This document shows, piece by piece, positions 22,967 through 35,011 of a stretch of DNA of 64,000 nt. The translations under genes were made by a program, and so were the position numbers. The notes under the pieces were generated by a model. That model saw only the letters and a program-made list of their open reading frames with translations, was not told the origin of the DNA and searched no databases. Numbering within the stretch: position 1 is the stretch's first letter; every line of letters begins with the position of its first letter. The stretch is from positions 8,017,203 to 8,081,202 of the forward strand of contig OZ038480.1 of the NCBI GenBank assembly GCA_964036315.1. Direction: 5' to 3'. Source of the stretch: Acanthosepion esculentum. Taxonomy: Eukaryota; Mollusca; Cephalopoda; Sepiida; Sepiidae.

Positions 22967-23159
22967 GTTGTGAATATGGATTATCTCCCCTTTGATAATC
23001 CAAGCTAAAGATAATAAAAGATTACTAGACAGAATCTCTTGTCCTGTTTTCATGACAATTTATTCAATTAAGAATCTTACTACTCGTCTACTTGACAAGC
23101 GGAAATGTACAGCTTTTATAGCGTGGATTATCAAAGGGGAGATAATCCATATTCACAAC
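22967..23159. mobile_element. 193-bp MITE-like inverted-repeat element
   Basis: Terminal inverted repeats of about 37 bases (GTTGTGAATATGGATTATC at the left end and its complement at the right), with GGATTATC/GATAATCC also palindromic inside each terminus. No target duplication is obvious. Confidence 0.8.
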
Positions 23160-23829
23160 AGTTATAATAAAAGTTGCCTTAGTTCTATTTCTAAAACTAT
23201 TTGCCGATATAATAAACGTGTGTGATGCTTTTGAGGTATTCATATAAACTGAAGACAATCTAATTCTGATCCAAGACAGCGATTCATTAATATTTGTCCA
23301 AATAGTGTCTCTTTAATATTTGTCCAAAGTTTAAAACCTTCAAGCTCTGTCGAATACATCACTTTTAAATGAAGATGAATTTCGTAAAGGTTGCTCAAAA
23401 TTTGACATTTCCTCAATATATGAGTTAAGATGAAACGAATCCGATTTTTAAAACAATTTGGTTTTGGAATTTCGATTTGAATAAATCTAATGCAACATTT
23501 TCTTGTGATTATTTAAAAAACATGATATGGTGTGATTATCCGTGACTGAAATAATCACCTTTGCTAATTTCCAAAAAATCTCTTCCCACCTGGATGACTG
23601 GCGTAACAAAATTACTAACTTAATTTTCGTTCGTTTGGTTTTACATCAAATAAAGAGTCTTAGCAGATATTTAATCTGACTGGTGAATTTGATAGAATAA
23701 TGGCGTCAATGATTGTGATTTGAGGCAAAATAAAGCCCTAAATATTGGAATACTGATTTTAGAATTATGTAAACTCGATCCACGTGAACGTTTAGTGCAA
23801 TGCAATTTTCTACAATTTTACCCATATTA

Positions 23830-23960
23830 GATTCTCGGCCGTACATAGCGAAATGGTTAGTAGATTCGTCTTGCAGATCTGGTCCGTCGTTTGCGGATTG
23901 TAGGGTCCTCATTACAGCGTTACTAAATATTGTCTTGGTAATTGTTCTGATAAGCTTTCC
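23830..23960 (+). mobile_element. possible tRNA-like SINE fragment
   Basis: ATGGTTAGTAGATTCG resembles an A box, but the B box is decayed. Weak. Sequence on either side is AT-rich without a gene. Confidence 0.3.
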
Positions 23961-24239
23961 TCGTTGGTACGACGACTGCACGAATTTAAGAACAATGCTA
24001 GACTGAAGATAGGTTTTATTATTTTATTGTTGAAATTGTTAGTTTTAAGCTTATGTTCTATGCTAATTATTGCTGTGTCATTACTGATTTCTATCACTCT
24101 CTTTCGACTTCCTGTTTTCGTCTAAACTACGATCTTACGTCCAATACCAATCGTCATCTTTTGAGATCCTCTTTTTTATTGTCCTCACTCTTTCTTTAAC
24201 TCTTAGTAACCACTTTGCACATTAGTGGCATCATTGCCT

Positions 24240-24850
24240 TGTCTGATTTGGTTTCGTTTGCTTTGTTTTACGGTATATCAACCTCAATCGGTCATTTAAT
24301 GTCAACAACTTTTTTTTCCTGGTAATATTATTTAAAAAAATGTATTGCCGGTAATATTTTTTTTTCAAAAACGTATTGTTGGTAATAGTTTTTTTTCTTC
24401 AAAAATCTTTTTCTGGTAATAATTTTTTTACAAAGCATTTCTAGTATTAAAACCTATTTTTACACTTTTATAATGCTTTTTACCTCAGTTTCGGGATTAA
24501 CTATTTGCCCATAGTAAGTACCCTAACAGGTGCTACCACCCCGGGTCAGGGTGGACCTGGGAACACCAGCAATTAAGAGGTGGTTCCACGCTCCTCGAAA
24601 CCTCCTGATCAGAAGCCTTGCTGTTGGATGTAGTTTATCTTCATACCCAGGACAGGGTACTCTGTCAGTTCAGCACATCTAAAGAATTCTGGCGACTAAT
24701 ATCAAAGATACGGATATGACAAACAAATTAATGGCTAGTTTGGATAGTAGTTTATCGTCTTATCCAGGATGCGGATGCAGTTTATCGTCATACCCAGGAC
24801 AGGCCTCGTCTGAGATGAAATTATTAATAAATAAATAATTATCTAAAGAA
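24240..24850 (+). mobile_element. family E interspersed repeat
   Basis: Starts with the GTATATCAACCTCAATCGG block, passes through short tandem TATTGCCGGTAATA-type units, then the GGTGCTACCACCCCGGGTCA block, and ends with two or three units of the GTAGTTTATCGTCATACCC minisatellite. It matches 39600-40620 and the inverse of 15395-16290. Confidence 0.82.
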
Positions 24851-25105
24851 TTATTAAAACAAAATAAATAAAGAATCGGATGTGATGTTTGCACAGTAGT
24901 TGTTGTTCTGAAGGGTACGGTCGATGTTGATCATTTCTATTTCTTATTTTCCATCTAAGATCCTCTGCTTTGGTCTCACGGGATCTTCAAATCAACCTCC
25001 TCAAATGAAGCTATCATATCTAATTATGGACCACACCTGATAGTTTTGACAAAGCTCAAACCCTTGTTTTGTATTGATACCTTTAAGTAATTCAATATTT
25101 ATCCA

Positions 25106-25640
25106 TTGCGAACTTGTGTCCTCATCCGTGAGATGCTGTTTGCCGACGACGTCCCACACAGAAGACGGTCTGCAAGAATTAGTCAGCCGCCTGGCCCACG
25201 CCTGCAAGTAGTTCGGCTTGACCCTCAGACCAACATCCTAGCACGAGACACTGCCCCTTCCCCGGACGTTGCCATCAACGGCACACACCTCGAAGTGGTG
25301 GACTCCTTAACCTACCTCGGGTCGATTATCTCCAGCTCCTTCTCTTTGGACACCGAGATCAGCTCCAGGATAGGGAAAGCCGCCGCAGTCATGGTCAAAC
25401 TAAAGCGCGTCTTTTTAAATGCAGGGAAGAGACAAAATAAATATGAAGTAGAGAAATATCAAAGGCTGATCCAGTCAAGAAAAAAATTAGGCAAAGGCAA
25501 ATTGGGGAGATTGGTAATCTTGACGTGGATCATAACAAAACGGGAATGCCGGGAGCAGGCCGGGAACAACACTTATACAAATTCACTAGGAGAAGATTCT
25601 AGCTTAACCAAGGGGAGAAGTCTGACAGGAAAACGCTCCA
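25106..25640 (+). pseudogene. LINE reverse transcriptase fragment
   Basis: Reads MLFADDV (RT motif C), then after a frameshift-like gap VAINGTHLEVVDSLTYLGSI and DTEISSRIGKAAAVMVKLKR. This is the post-catalytic segment of a LINE RT. The last 80 codons do not fit the family and may derive from another repeat. It is one of the longest open frames here (182 codons) but starts inside the RT domain. Confidence 0.75.
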
Positions 25641-25689
25641 GTGGGGAAAAATGAAATTAAAAGAGAAAATCAAAGCTGGCGCCGTTCAC

Positions 25690-27060
25690 AGGAACAAGGC
25701 TCGCAACTTTCACCCACCTTTCGCTGAAATCTGCTGAAAACAAAAGCATTCTGTCAGTTCTGATTTTCATCGTCTGCTGATGCCCAAAGATTCCAACCAG
25801 ATCCTGATGGGAATAACATTCTATCCACCCGCGTCGTCCACATCACCAACCACGTCATTGAGCGTTTTTCGAATCAATCGCCAGGTAAATGAAAGTTCAG
25901 GTTTTCTGAGGTAATTCGCCGCTGGTGCCCAGGACCAGAAGCAGCGCATCTCAGTCGCCGACAAACCGAGCCATCCACAGAATGCGTTAGACGCGAAAGT
26001 GTGGCTGTGAAAGTTCACTGGATTGAGGAGTCGAACGCCAGGCCTTTCGACACTCGGTGGAGAATCCGGACTGATTCCGAAATTTACAACGGTCCTCAAC
26101 CCTAGAAATAGGAGGAGTGACGGTAAGGTCAGAGAAGGAGTGGCCCTAATACAGATCTTCTGTCAACGCGCGGCATAGGAAAGACAGCCTCGAGTCGTAT
26201 CAATTTCACACCACCTCTGGCACTCCCCGACCCTCGCCCCATGACACAGACGCTGGATAAGGATGGTTCTATGGACCTGTGACTTATTTCAGCCCCACAA
26301 GAGGGAGGAGAGATATACTCCATCTTCGGTCCTGACAACTGGTAAAGGGTGTGGAGAAAAGTGTACACGGAGCATACTTCATCTATATCCATTATGGACA
26401 ACCGTCTTTGGGGCCAGGACCGGATCGCTGCTTCTAGCTTTCTCAGTACTTTGCCAGTAACTTCTACCAATTCTTCTTCAGTTGGAGATCGAGCTCGAAC
26501 CACACACCAACGATACGGACGGGGTCGTCAGTACAACTGAAGGTCTCTTCCCGGCACCTAACCGCAAGCCTGAAGACTTGTTGTGGTTAATCTTGGCTCT
26601 GTGACTTCCCGTAGCGTTCAAGCGCTTTCTGTACAACCTCAATGTAACTGCGACACGATACGAACATAGATACGTCATCAGCGTACGCCGAAATCTTGAC
26701 TCGAGCTCCATCAGGGACACTGATTCCACGTAGGGCCGGACTGCACACCGTGTCCCTTAGGCAGCGAATGAGAGGCTCCAACAGTAAAGTATAAAGTAGG
26801 GGTGACAGCGGCCAACCTGGTAGGGGTTTACAGTAGGCTGATTCACTTGTAGAAGTCGGGTTTGAATCCAGCTGCCTGAAGGGGAGCAGTCAGGTACTGA
26901 TTCTCGACCCTGCCGAACGCCCTGGACTGATCTAAATTGATCATCGCGGCTTCATCGTTGTCTTTTACATCCACTAGGATCGTGCGGATCAGATGCAGGT
27001 TGCACTGAAGTGTTCTGCTCCGATCCCAGCAAAAAGTCAGCAACTGACTGCAAACGCTCC
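25690..27060 (-). pseudogene. Tx1-like LINE ORF2 relic (reverse transcriptase)
   Basis: Read right to left: NLHLIRTILVDVKDNDEAAM and DQSRAFGRVENQYL (RT motif A, decayed) at 26843-27043, then a block ending RCLRDTVCSPALRGISV, KISAYADDVSMFVSC (motif C) at 26587-26781, then TGKVLRKLEAAIRSWPQRRL at about 26440, and FCGWLGLSATEMRCFWSWAP near 25950. The order matches Tx1-type LINE ORF2. Multiple indels disable it. The GC content is visibly above its neighbours, as it is in the plus-strand copy at 29.8-32.2 kb. Confidence 0.88.
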
Positions 27061-27249
27061 ATTAGCATCTTGGCCCAAATCTTTAACTTCTTTTTTTCTC
27101 GATATAAAATCATATTTGGCCAACAAGAGCAATGGTAGATTGGACTTATCGTACTCTCATACTCATGACATTGCGAATAAAATCTAACGAAGAAGCTAAG
27201 CGTATTAAATATCAAGCCATTACTACAAATCTTCTTTTCTGACTGGCGA

Positions 27250-27440
27250 AGAAAGGACAGACTGAGACTTGTAGTCATCCATGGCTCTTTTCGACCTTCT
27301 TCGCCCGGTGTTCTTTTTCCTTCTTGCTATTCTTCTTCTGCTCCTCCTCCTCCCTCTCCCTTTCTAAAGAAGAAGATCGAGTTGGAGGCGTATCCTCCAT
27401 CCCCATACAATTTGCCGCTGGCACTTTTAGAACTAAGATG
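27250..27440 (-). pseudogene. Tx1-like LINE ORF1 fragment
   Basis: The TTCTTCTTCTGCTCCTCC region is the complement of the region at 30830-30920 inside the plus-strand ORF1 relic. ORF1 and ORF2 remnants on this strand are therefore separated by a large deletion plus about 190 unrelated bases. Confidence 0.7.
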
Positions 27441-27814
27441 ACGTGTTATTCTTGTAAATCAAGACAATGAAGTATTAATGGAGATTTGGGACTCATTATC
27501 GATTAACGCTGACAATGACAAAAGGTCTACGATATTTTTGTATTATGGGTTTTGTCATTACTACACGTGTCGTCTTCAGATTTAGCTTAATATATATAAA
27601 TATATGACTTTGATATTTTCCCCCCTCAGAATCAGAATCTGATATGTCAACTAAAAATCAAATCCATTTTTCTGAAAATTAATTGGCACAACATTTTAAA
27701 TGATTCGTTCAATACTGATTTTTTTGTTTCTTCAAACGTTATTATATAATCTCCGGTCTATGTGAATAATATTCACCACTGCATTAACTACATTTACAGA
27801 GGAGAATATAGCGA

Positions 27815-27960
27815 TTTACTAAACGTAGATTAGATGTGACACAAGGCCGAAAGAATAGAGCACTCTGTGGGGATCGAAGTTACTACTAGGAAGATAAACT
27901 TGCTAACCATTACATCGCGTCGAATTGCCCAGAGTTCAGAATATTATATTGAAAAATATC
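27815..27960 (-). mobile_element. tRNA-derived SINE head
   Basis: The minus strand carries TAATGGTTAGCAA (A box, 27912-27900) and ACTTCGATCCCC (B box, 27880-27869) at tRNA-like spacing. Confidence 0.6.
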
Positions 27961-28458
27961 CTTTGTTAAAATATATGTGTCTTTCCCTCGTAATTTAATT
28001 TGATATGTAAATGAATGCATAGCAGTAAACCAAGAACAAGACTCAACACCTGTCATCTACCGAACGACCAAATTGGGAAATTAAATGCCCAAATCATGTT
28101 CGTCTCTTATTCAACCAATCAACAATATTTCCACTGGGAAAACTTTATGTAAAGAAGCTTGAACACGTTTTATAAATTTCAAAATACGTGAATGCGTCGA
28201 ACAAGAAATGGAACTGTCACACAAATTAAAACTATTTATTGTTAGCGCATCTATGATAATATATGGAAATTTAATTACTCTTTGTAAGATAGATTCTTGC
28301 TATCTATTTTCTGATAATCTTTTGATATTATTTAAAGAATGAAAATAATGATTTCAATAAAAGATTGTTTGCAGCAAACTAACATATTTAATATCTGCAT
28401 TTGCAATGCAACATGTATATATATATTCTGTGTATTTTTCAGCAATTGTTATTTTAGG

Positions 28459-28611
28459 CAAATACGATTAAAAACGAGAGACATTTTGTGTCTATCAATT
28501 TTAATAATCGAATTTTCCAAATTACAAGGTGCAAATGCTATCATAAATTGTCCGGATTTCATTTTGGAAGAAAAGCACAAGAAATATGGCCCAATGTTTC
28601 GAATTTCATAA
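28459..28611 (+). other. P450-like peptide snippet
   Basis: An open stretch follows TATTTTAG and ends FILEEKHKKYGPMFRIS and stop. HKKYGPMFR resembles the conserved YGP.(F/V)R segment near the N-terminus of cytochrome P450s. No further P450 motif is nearby, so it is a lone exon, a pseudogene piece or coincidence. Confidence 0.2.
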
Positions 28612-29823
28612 GTCATAATCGGGGAAGTTAGAGACAATCGTTAGTTTCGTAGATCTAGTGACTGTTTTGACGTAGGCAAAGAGTGTAGCGATGTAAGGGA
28701 GGAGTGACGCGTTTTTTCTTATATTCATTTGAGGATAAAAAAAAACTACTGTCATTAATAATCTAATCCAAAGAGCTAAACTCATTTCCTTATCCAAAAT
28801 AATTTTTCTGATAGAATTAGATAATATAGAACAAACTCTTATCGATAATGGGTCTCCTAATTGCATAATTGACAAGAAGATCAAATATTATTTAAACAAC
28901 AACAACAATTTTTATTATAAAAACCACTGTCAGAAACATAATGTTGACAATAACACTATTTACAAAACAGATTAAACAGCATTAAGAAAACATTATACAT
29001 ACATATATAAAACCAGTCGATAAAAACAAATACATTAACTGTATTATTTATTACAAAACAATTACCAACTTGCATCTTAGTTATTAAAAATAATATATCC
29101 CAAACTTCCAACGTATATATAAGACCAATGCTGTGCATTAATATAATTGCCGACACAGAAAGTTTATCTCTGTAAAAAAAAATTCAAAACGTCTTACATA
29201 GGATATACCACAACCAACCTATCATGGAGACTCGTCTGCCACTGATCGGACTAGAGTGCTATCAGATAACACATTAATAAGTAGAATAAGGATCTAGTAA
29301 CGTATGCCAGTTACAAAAAATACCAAAATTGCAGAGTGAGTGGCCATGGTTAAACGTAAATAAATGGCAGAACTGAACAACAAAAACAATTGGCAAATTT
29401 TGCAAGAAACAATAGCAGGAAAAAGAAAAAAAAGAACAGAGAAACAGTAATATATGCAAGTCAAATCCACAGTAATAACACAAAGTAACAGTGATATGGC
29501 AACAAGTTCGCAAACTAAGAATTACGGTTGACACACAAGAGCAAATTCGAATAAGCGAATATAGCGTTCTGATTTCAAGACAAGACAGATCAGGACTGAG
29601 TCATATGAAACCGAGAACTAGACTATTTCATTTGTGCATTTGTGCGCTTTTGCCTATAAATTAGGAAAGTGTTTCGCAGTTATTCCTACTATGCATTTTT
29701 CATGAGAACGGCTTTGTTTTTCTTGGACTCAGTGGAATTTTTTGGAAGGCCTAAGTGTGAAGATTCTGTTTTACGTATCGTTCTGTTATTTAGTTATATT
29801 TGTAACACCCGTATTTTGAATTA

Positions 29824-30267
29824 TGTTTGATTTTGTGCTCTGTGGTGGCACCGATCGCTGTGGCAGCGTATCCCCAGTGTCTGGAACAGCCAACTATCGT
29901 AAGCACATTGGCGTGGGCAGCGGAGAGCCTCAAGAAGAAAGGCCCAGATTACGATGATGCCCTGAAGGAACAGTACAAGGAGTACATTTTCTGAAATGAA
30001 CTTTTGCCATCCTTTCTACCTTGGAGGGAGTAACTATAAAGACGATCTCCACTGATGTGAAATCAAGAAAGTTGCTTGGCGTCAGAGGGGAAATAATGGA
30101 GGAGGCCATGAAGAGTCTCTACTAATGCATATGTGAGACAGCGTGTGCTCGCGCAGTTGAAGTTGAAGCAAGGATACTGACGGGAAGCATCCCCACCACC
30201 AAATCGATGAGGATGCAGACCGAGTACATGGGGACCCGTAAGACAGAAATTACGCTACATTGGTTGC

Positions 30268-30338
<71 letters not shown>

Positions 30339-32240
30339 TACCATTTAGTGTTCTTTGGAATTTGGAGATGTCATATTGGTGACAAGTTAAGCAAGCTTTG
30401 CCACCAAGGAGTTTCATCCTGCAGGTGACAATGTCTCACAAAGGCTTCATGGACATACCAGACATTTTAAATTGCCGATGCCGGACGATCTTCGTTATCG
30501 TTGAAGGGCGTCTACCCCACTGCTGGTCCTGTGACACCACGGGGCACATATCAAAAGACCTGGAGCCACCGCCTCAACCAACAACATCCAAGAAGGCTGT
30601 GGGGAAAGATAAGTCCGACGAGGCACCCAATAAAATCATTGAATGGTAGGCGACAGTGAGGAGGGAACAGAAGTCTGCCACTCCGCCTCCCTACCACGGG
30701 AGATATAGCTGCAGCTGCAACAACAGCGACAGAAGCAAGAGAAGCATCACCAGAAGCAGCAGCAACCGCAGCAGCAACCGCAGCAGCAACAACAGCAGCA
30801 GCCACAGCAGGGTCAGTATATGGTGTCAACGGATGCCGGTATGGAGGTGGAGGATCTTCTTCTTTAAAAAGGGAGAGGGAGGAGGAAGAAGAAGGGGAAG
30901 GGGAAAAGAATAGCAAGACGGAAAAGTAATCTCGGAGAAGCAGGGAGAAAAGAGCCATGGAACATTCCAAGTTGCAATCCGCCCCTGCTTCGTGAGGTAG
31001 AAAAGAAGACATATATGCCGCCAAGGCTAAGAGCCTCCTTACTTCTACCACGAGCGGTCCGTCATCTCCCTCACCCAATCGAACCCCACAAAAAGAAACC
31101 CTTTTGTTATATCGACAGACAGGCTATCGAGAAGGACCTTTCCTCTTTGAGAAGGCCCTCTTGAGGCTATTGTTTAAGTTTACCTCTGTTGATCTTCTAG
31201 GATCTTTCCAGGAGTGCCTGGTATGATTAAGCTCATTAGGAGGTGTGGTGGCAAGCTGTAGATGTGGGATTTACTATCTGCCAAAAATAAATCTTTCCCT
31301 CAGCTCAGGATTGCCCCAGGTTGAGTCACCTGAGCTGAAGAAACATTCTAAGCTATGTTATGGTGGGGTTTCGGTGTTGCTCCCTCTTTACTGTATTGAG
31401 GGTTGCTTTATGACCTCTTGTCCTTAGGTGTACATATGGTCGCGATCCAGGAGTCATATTTTGCGAAGTTGATGCCCGTGTGCTGTTTAGAGACTTAGTT
31501 GTATATTCACCATACAGGGACGAGCTGGTCAGAGGTATTTCATTGATGTTTAAGCGAAGCCTGGGTGCGAGGGTAGACCTTGTTCATGTAGATGTGGGGT
31601 TGGTTGATCGTGGTAAATATTGCAGTGAAGGGTAGTTCGTTTCGGATCGTTGCGGTTTATGCGCCCAACAACCAGACAGACCGTGTCTCGTTTTCTCGGC
31701 AGTTGGGGCCGTTCCTGATGAATCCGTCGCGTTTAATTCGTCTTAATGGGAGGGGGGTGCAATACAATCCTGGACCCCAGCATAGACAGGAAGGAGGAGA
31801 TAGCGGCAGCTCGAGTGTTCGTTTGCTGGTAGTTACCCGGATAGAATGTTAATGAAAAGGGTCGATCAAGATTTGCTATATTGTCCCACGTTCCACTGGA
31901 TAGGCTATTTGGATGGCATTAGACTCTAGACCTAAAATAGTTAGACACCAGAAGTTCGTGTCCTTACTGAACAGCAGGGATTTCCGACAACAGCTGACTA
32001 GGTTAGTGCAGAAGGAGTTAGTGGGGTAGCTTGTTATTGGGAATATGTGGTGCGAAAGGCTTAAGGATAGGATTAGGTCTTTCACCAGCGAATTTAGTCA
32101 AAATTCGCCCTAGATAAGGCTAAGGTGAAGGCACTTAAGGATAGTCTTGCCCGGAAGGAGACTGAGGGTGTGGGGGGATGAATCCCTAGCGACAGGCCGA
32201 GGTATGCATGCGTCTCAGCGAGCGGCTAGCGAGGGACACT
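29824..32240 (+). pseudogene. Tx1-like LINE: ORF1 and endonuclease part of ORF2
   Basis: ORF1 starts near ATG 29824 (CGGTDRCGSVSPVSGTANYR, then KHIGVGSGEPQEERP) and is interrupted by a (TA)n array at 30268-30335. It resumes at 30398 with HKGFMDIPDILNCRCRTIFV and a damaged zinc knuckle, CWSCDTTGHISKD, whose last Cys is missing. A CAG-rich Ser/Asn/Arg stretch follows at 30720-30810. From about 31440 come endonuclease segments: VDARVLFRDLVVYSPYRDEL, VKGSSFRIVAVYAPNNQTDR and CPTFHWIGYLDG. Stops and frame changes are frequent. The 3' part including the RT is absent on this strand. Confidence 0.85.
30268..30335. repeat. (TA)n microsatellite inside LINE ORF1
   Basis: Pure TA array that splits the ORF1 relic. 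Confidence 0.95.
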
Positions 32241-32585
32241 AGGGTCAGATATTTAGATATAGATTAAACAAGATGTCTAAAGAAGCCGTGAACATGGGCG
32301 CAAAATTTCGCAACGAGTTCCGACCGTTAAATTCGGCAGGTCGACATCCAGGTCGGCGCATACCCTTCGGTCGACCAACGACATGTGTGAGACTTTTCGC
32401 TGGCATTTCCGGTTTAGCAAGGAACCTGGTTTCTGTGGCGAAGAGTTTCGCAGCAATTTGACTGACTTTCATCGACTGAAGCGGCTGTCTGTGAGGGTGA
32501 CATCACAGAGGGCGACGTCTTGCTCGTTCAGTTGCTTCGAGTATAATAAAACAAATCCCCAAAGGAACAGAGTCCAGCTTATCTA
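32240..32585. other. GC-richer block of unknown origin
   Basis: CpG-containing block open on both strands (plus frame MSKEAVNMGAKFRNEFRPLN onwards; minus frame overlapping it). It includes a duplicated GGTCGACATCC/GGTCGACC-type segment. It may be a transposon end or the tail of the upstream LINE. I do not recognise it. Confidence 0.3.
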
Positions 32586-32599
32586 GAAATTCCTTCAGT

Positions 32600-33130
32600 A
32601 AAATAATTTTCGAAGATAAAAAGAAAGAATATGAAAGGACTTTAAAAGAAGAGGGACATAAAACCAAACTGGAATTTAAACCTCAGATAAAACAACAAAT
32701 GAAGAACAATTCAAGTAAAAAAAATATTTGGTTTAGCCCGCCATTTTTAATTTAGAGGTCAAGTTTAAAATAGGGAAAATATTTTTTAAATTACTTAATA
32801 AAAACTTCCCCCAAAATTCCGAATTACATAAAATATTTAATACAAACACAGTTAAATTAAGCTACAGCATGACTAGTAGAATAGAAACAGCAATAAAAAG
32901 ACAAAACGCCAGACATTTCAAAAGTACCGTGCAGCAAAACATTGTTAACAGTAATATATGCAATTGTAGAATTAAAAGCAAATGTCCATTAAATGGAGTT
33001 TGAAAAACTGAAGCAGTAATTTACAAAGCAGAAGGAAATCTAAATGTAAATGTGAATTATTGTTAATCTTTTTAATATTATTCGTTTTTAAGTGTAATTT
33101 GTTATTTTTTTTAAGTAGGAACCTAATATA
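32600..33130 (+). pseudogene. Penelope-like element RT/GIY-YIG junction relic
   Basis: Across frames it encodes NIWFSPPFLI, FKIGKIFFKLLNKNFPQNSE, LHKIFNTNTVKLSYSMTSRI and NSNICNCRIKSKCPLNGV, then a stop. Later come AVIYKAEG-like residues. The CNCR.K..CPLNG cysteine motif precedes the GIY-YIG endonuclease in a class of reverse-transcribing elements that I take to be Penelope-like. The last 85 bases recur at about 33860-33950. It lies just upstream of the cluster of hammerhead-like motifs. Confidence 0.6.
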
Positions 33131-33149
33131 TATATATATATGTAATTGG

Positions 33150-33596
33150 CCCTAATCTGGCTTCTCGTCTACATTCTCTCTCTCACAGACGCGCCGTCGC
33201 CTCTCTCTGTCTCTTTTACAAATACTTCCATGGTAGTTGCTCCGATGAGCTGCTATCGCTGGTTCCCAGGCTCCATGAATTCAAGCGTCAAACGAGGCTG
33301 GCATCCCGTTCCCACCCTTTCACTGTTGAAACTGTTAAATGTAGACGTCTCTTCTACTCCAATAGCTTCATATCTCGCACCTCACGCCTGTGGAACGCCC
33401 TTCCCTATTCCTGTTTCCCTGACAACTATAATCTCCAACTATTCAAATGTAACGTCAATCGACATCTCCAGTTACATTGATCTATCCACTATCCTTCTCC
33501 ACATCCTTTCCTCTATCACTCCTATCTGCTCTTGCTCCAAATCCTCTGTAACCCCTTGCGTGTTAGTGGCTTCCAGCCTTGACTGGGGTGAAAAGC

Positions 33597-33598
<2 letters not shown>
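33150..33598 (+). pseudogene. Jockey-like LINE C-terminus and 3' end (family F)
   Basis: Across frames it carries SRTSRLWNALPYSCFPDNYN and LQLFKCNVNRHLQ, then a 3' end with GTAACCCCTTGCGTGTTAG and GGGGTGAAAAGC. It is followed immediately by TTAA and a (TA)n array, which may be the element's own 3' tail. Confidence 0.82.

Positions 33599-33648
<50 letters not shown>
33599..33648. repeat. (TA)n microsatellite at LINE 3' end
   Basis: Begins directly after the family F 3' end. Confidence 0.95.
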
Positions 33649-33651
<3 letters not shown>

Positions 33652-34400
33652 TAAGAACTCTCTTTTCTTTTATCACTTACACACCTCTTTATATATTTTT
33701 AATGTTTTTCTTTTTAAATATAACTTGGTATGGTTTGTTTTTTTATATAACTGGATTTAACTTTAAAGTTAAAATGGATAATTTATTTCATTTTAAAATT
33801 TTTTATTCTTTAATAAAAAAAATTAATTATATTCTTACTTAAATTTATTATAATTTATTTAAATGTGAATTATTGGTAATCTTTTTAATATTTCTCGTTT
33901 TTAAGTATAAATTGTTATTTTTTAAGTAAGAACCTAATCTTTTTTATATATATAATTAATTTAAAAAAAATAAAACTCCCATTTCGGCCTTCTTTTAGTT
34001 TCATTTAACACTTCTTTCTTCATATAACTCCAATTTAATGTCATAACGTCAATATCCGAGTTAATTTTTATAAAACCTTTTCCCTTTAAGGCTTATACCT
34101 TCAACCCTTATCTTTTATCACTGCTTCAGGCATTTCGTCTGACTGAAACATCGAAATAGATAAAGTCTGTATCAATTTTTTGACTGCTGTCAAGGTTAAA
34201 TTTAAAATTTCTAGTTTCGGTACGAACAGTCTGTACACCGGGGTTGAATAAGACTAACACCACGCCAACAGGTAATTTTGGATTTTATTGTGTAATTTAT
34301 ATGTTCTGTTATAATAAATACATTGAGCTCTTTTTGTAGTTCGGTTTTAATATTTGATATTACTAGGATCCACTTGGATTATATACCAACGGATTTATTA

Positions 34401-34402
<2 letters not shown>

Positions 34403-34467
<65 letters not shown>
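34403..34467. repeat. (TA)n microsatellite
   Basis: TA array 27 bases before a hammerhead-like motif. Confidence 0.95.
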
Positions 34468-34470
<3 letters not shown>

Positions 34471-34493
34471 GTATTACATTAGAACATGCACAT

Positions 34494-34571
34494 ATCCACT
34501 ACAAAATTGTACATTTTTGTTTCGACTTCAGAAAAGGGGAAAACCTTTTGTAGACGTCTCATCAGGTCGAG
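34494..34571 (-). ncRNA. hammerhead ribozyme-like motif with full core
   Basis: Minus strand: CTGATGA (34565-34559), stem II closed by the canonical G10.1-C11.1 pair GAC/GTC with an inner AAAAGG/CCTTTT hairpin, GAAA (34523-34520), stem III of six pairs ACAAAA/TTTTGT with an 8-nt loop, A17 at 34500. Stem I pairs C-G, A-T, one mismatch, C-G, T-A. All conserved core positions are present. It lies between two (TA)n arrays. Confidence 0.65.
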
Positions 34572-34632
34572 ACCAGAGTTTTAAATTTAATATTGTGAAC
34601 GCTGTAATCCTACTTTTCGTTCTCCTACACTT

Positions 34633-34636
<4 letters not shown>

Positions 34637-34672
<36 letters not shown>
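34637..34672. repeat. (TA)n microsatellite
   Basis: TA array on the other side of the 34.5 kb motif. Confidence 0.95.
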
Positions 34673-34675
<3 letters not shown>

Positions 34676-34895
34676 TAACTATACTCGTGCCGAAAAACCT
34701 TCGAATTCTTAATTTAACAATAGCTAACTCAATCTCGAAGGGAAAAAAAGGTTTTAAAAAAAGAAAGAGCCAGGAACATGAAAGTCTGTCGAAAATAATC
34801 GCACAGATACAGGTTCAAGGCCCAAAGAAAAAAAACCGATACGAGTAAACAACTAACTAAAGAGCTCGATACAAACGTAGAGCAAACCTAGTCGA

Positions 34896-35011
34896 ACATA
34901 ATGAGCCAGACAAACCTACCAAGGTTTCACTTAGGCAGATCGTCAGGTCCAGCTGACCCTGACGATCTGCCTAATTGAAACCATGGTAGGTTTGTCTGGC
35001 TCATTAGGTTT

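Larger units (their letters stand above)
27441..29810. other. AT-rich region without a recognised gene
   Basis: Holds a possible SINE head (27815-27960) and a P450-like snippet near 28.6 kb, both listed separately. Otherwise nothing recognised. Confidence 0.4.

Noticed and set aside
27545..27590. CTGAAGACGACACG near 27.57 kb as a hammerhead
   Set aside because: The GAAA position reads AAAA and the stems do not close. At most a very decayed relic.
30551..31078. 175-codon Ala/Ser-rich minus-strand ORF
   Set aside because: Antisense shadow of the CAG-rich part of the Tx1-like ORF1 relic.
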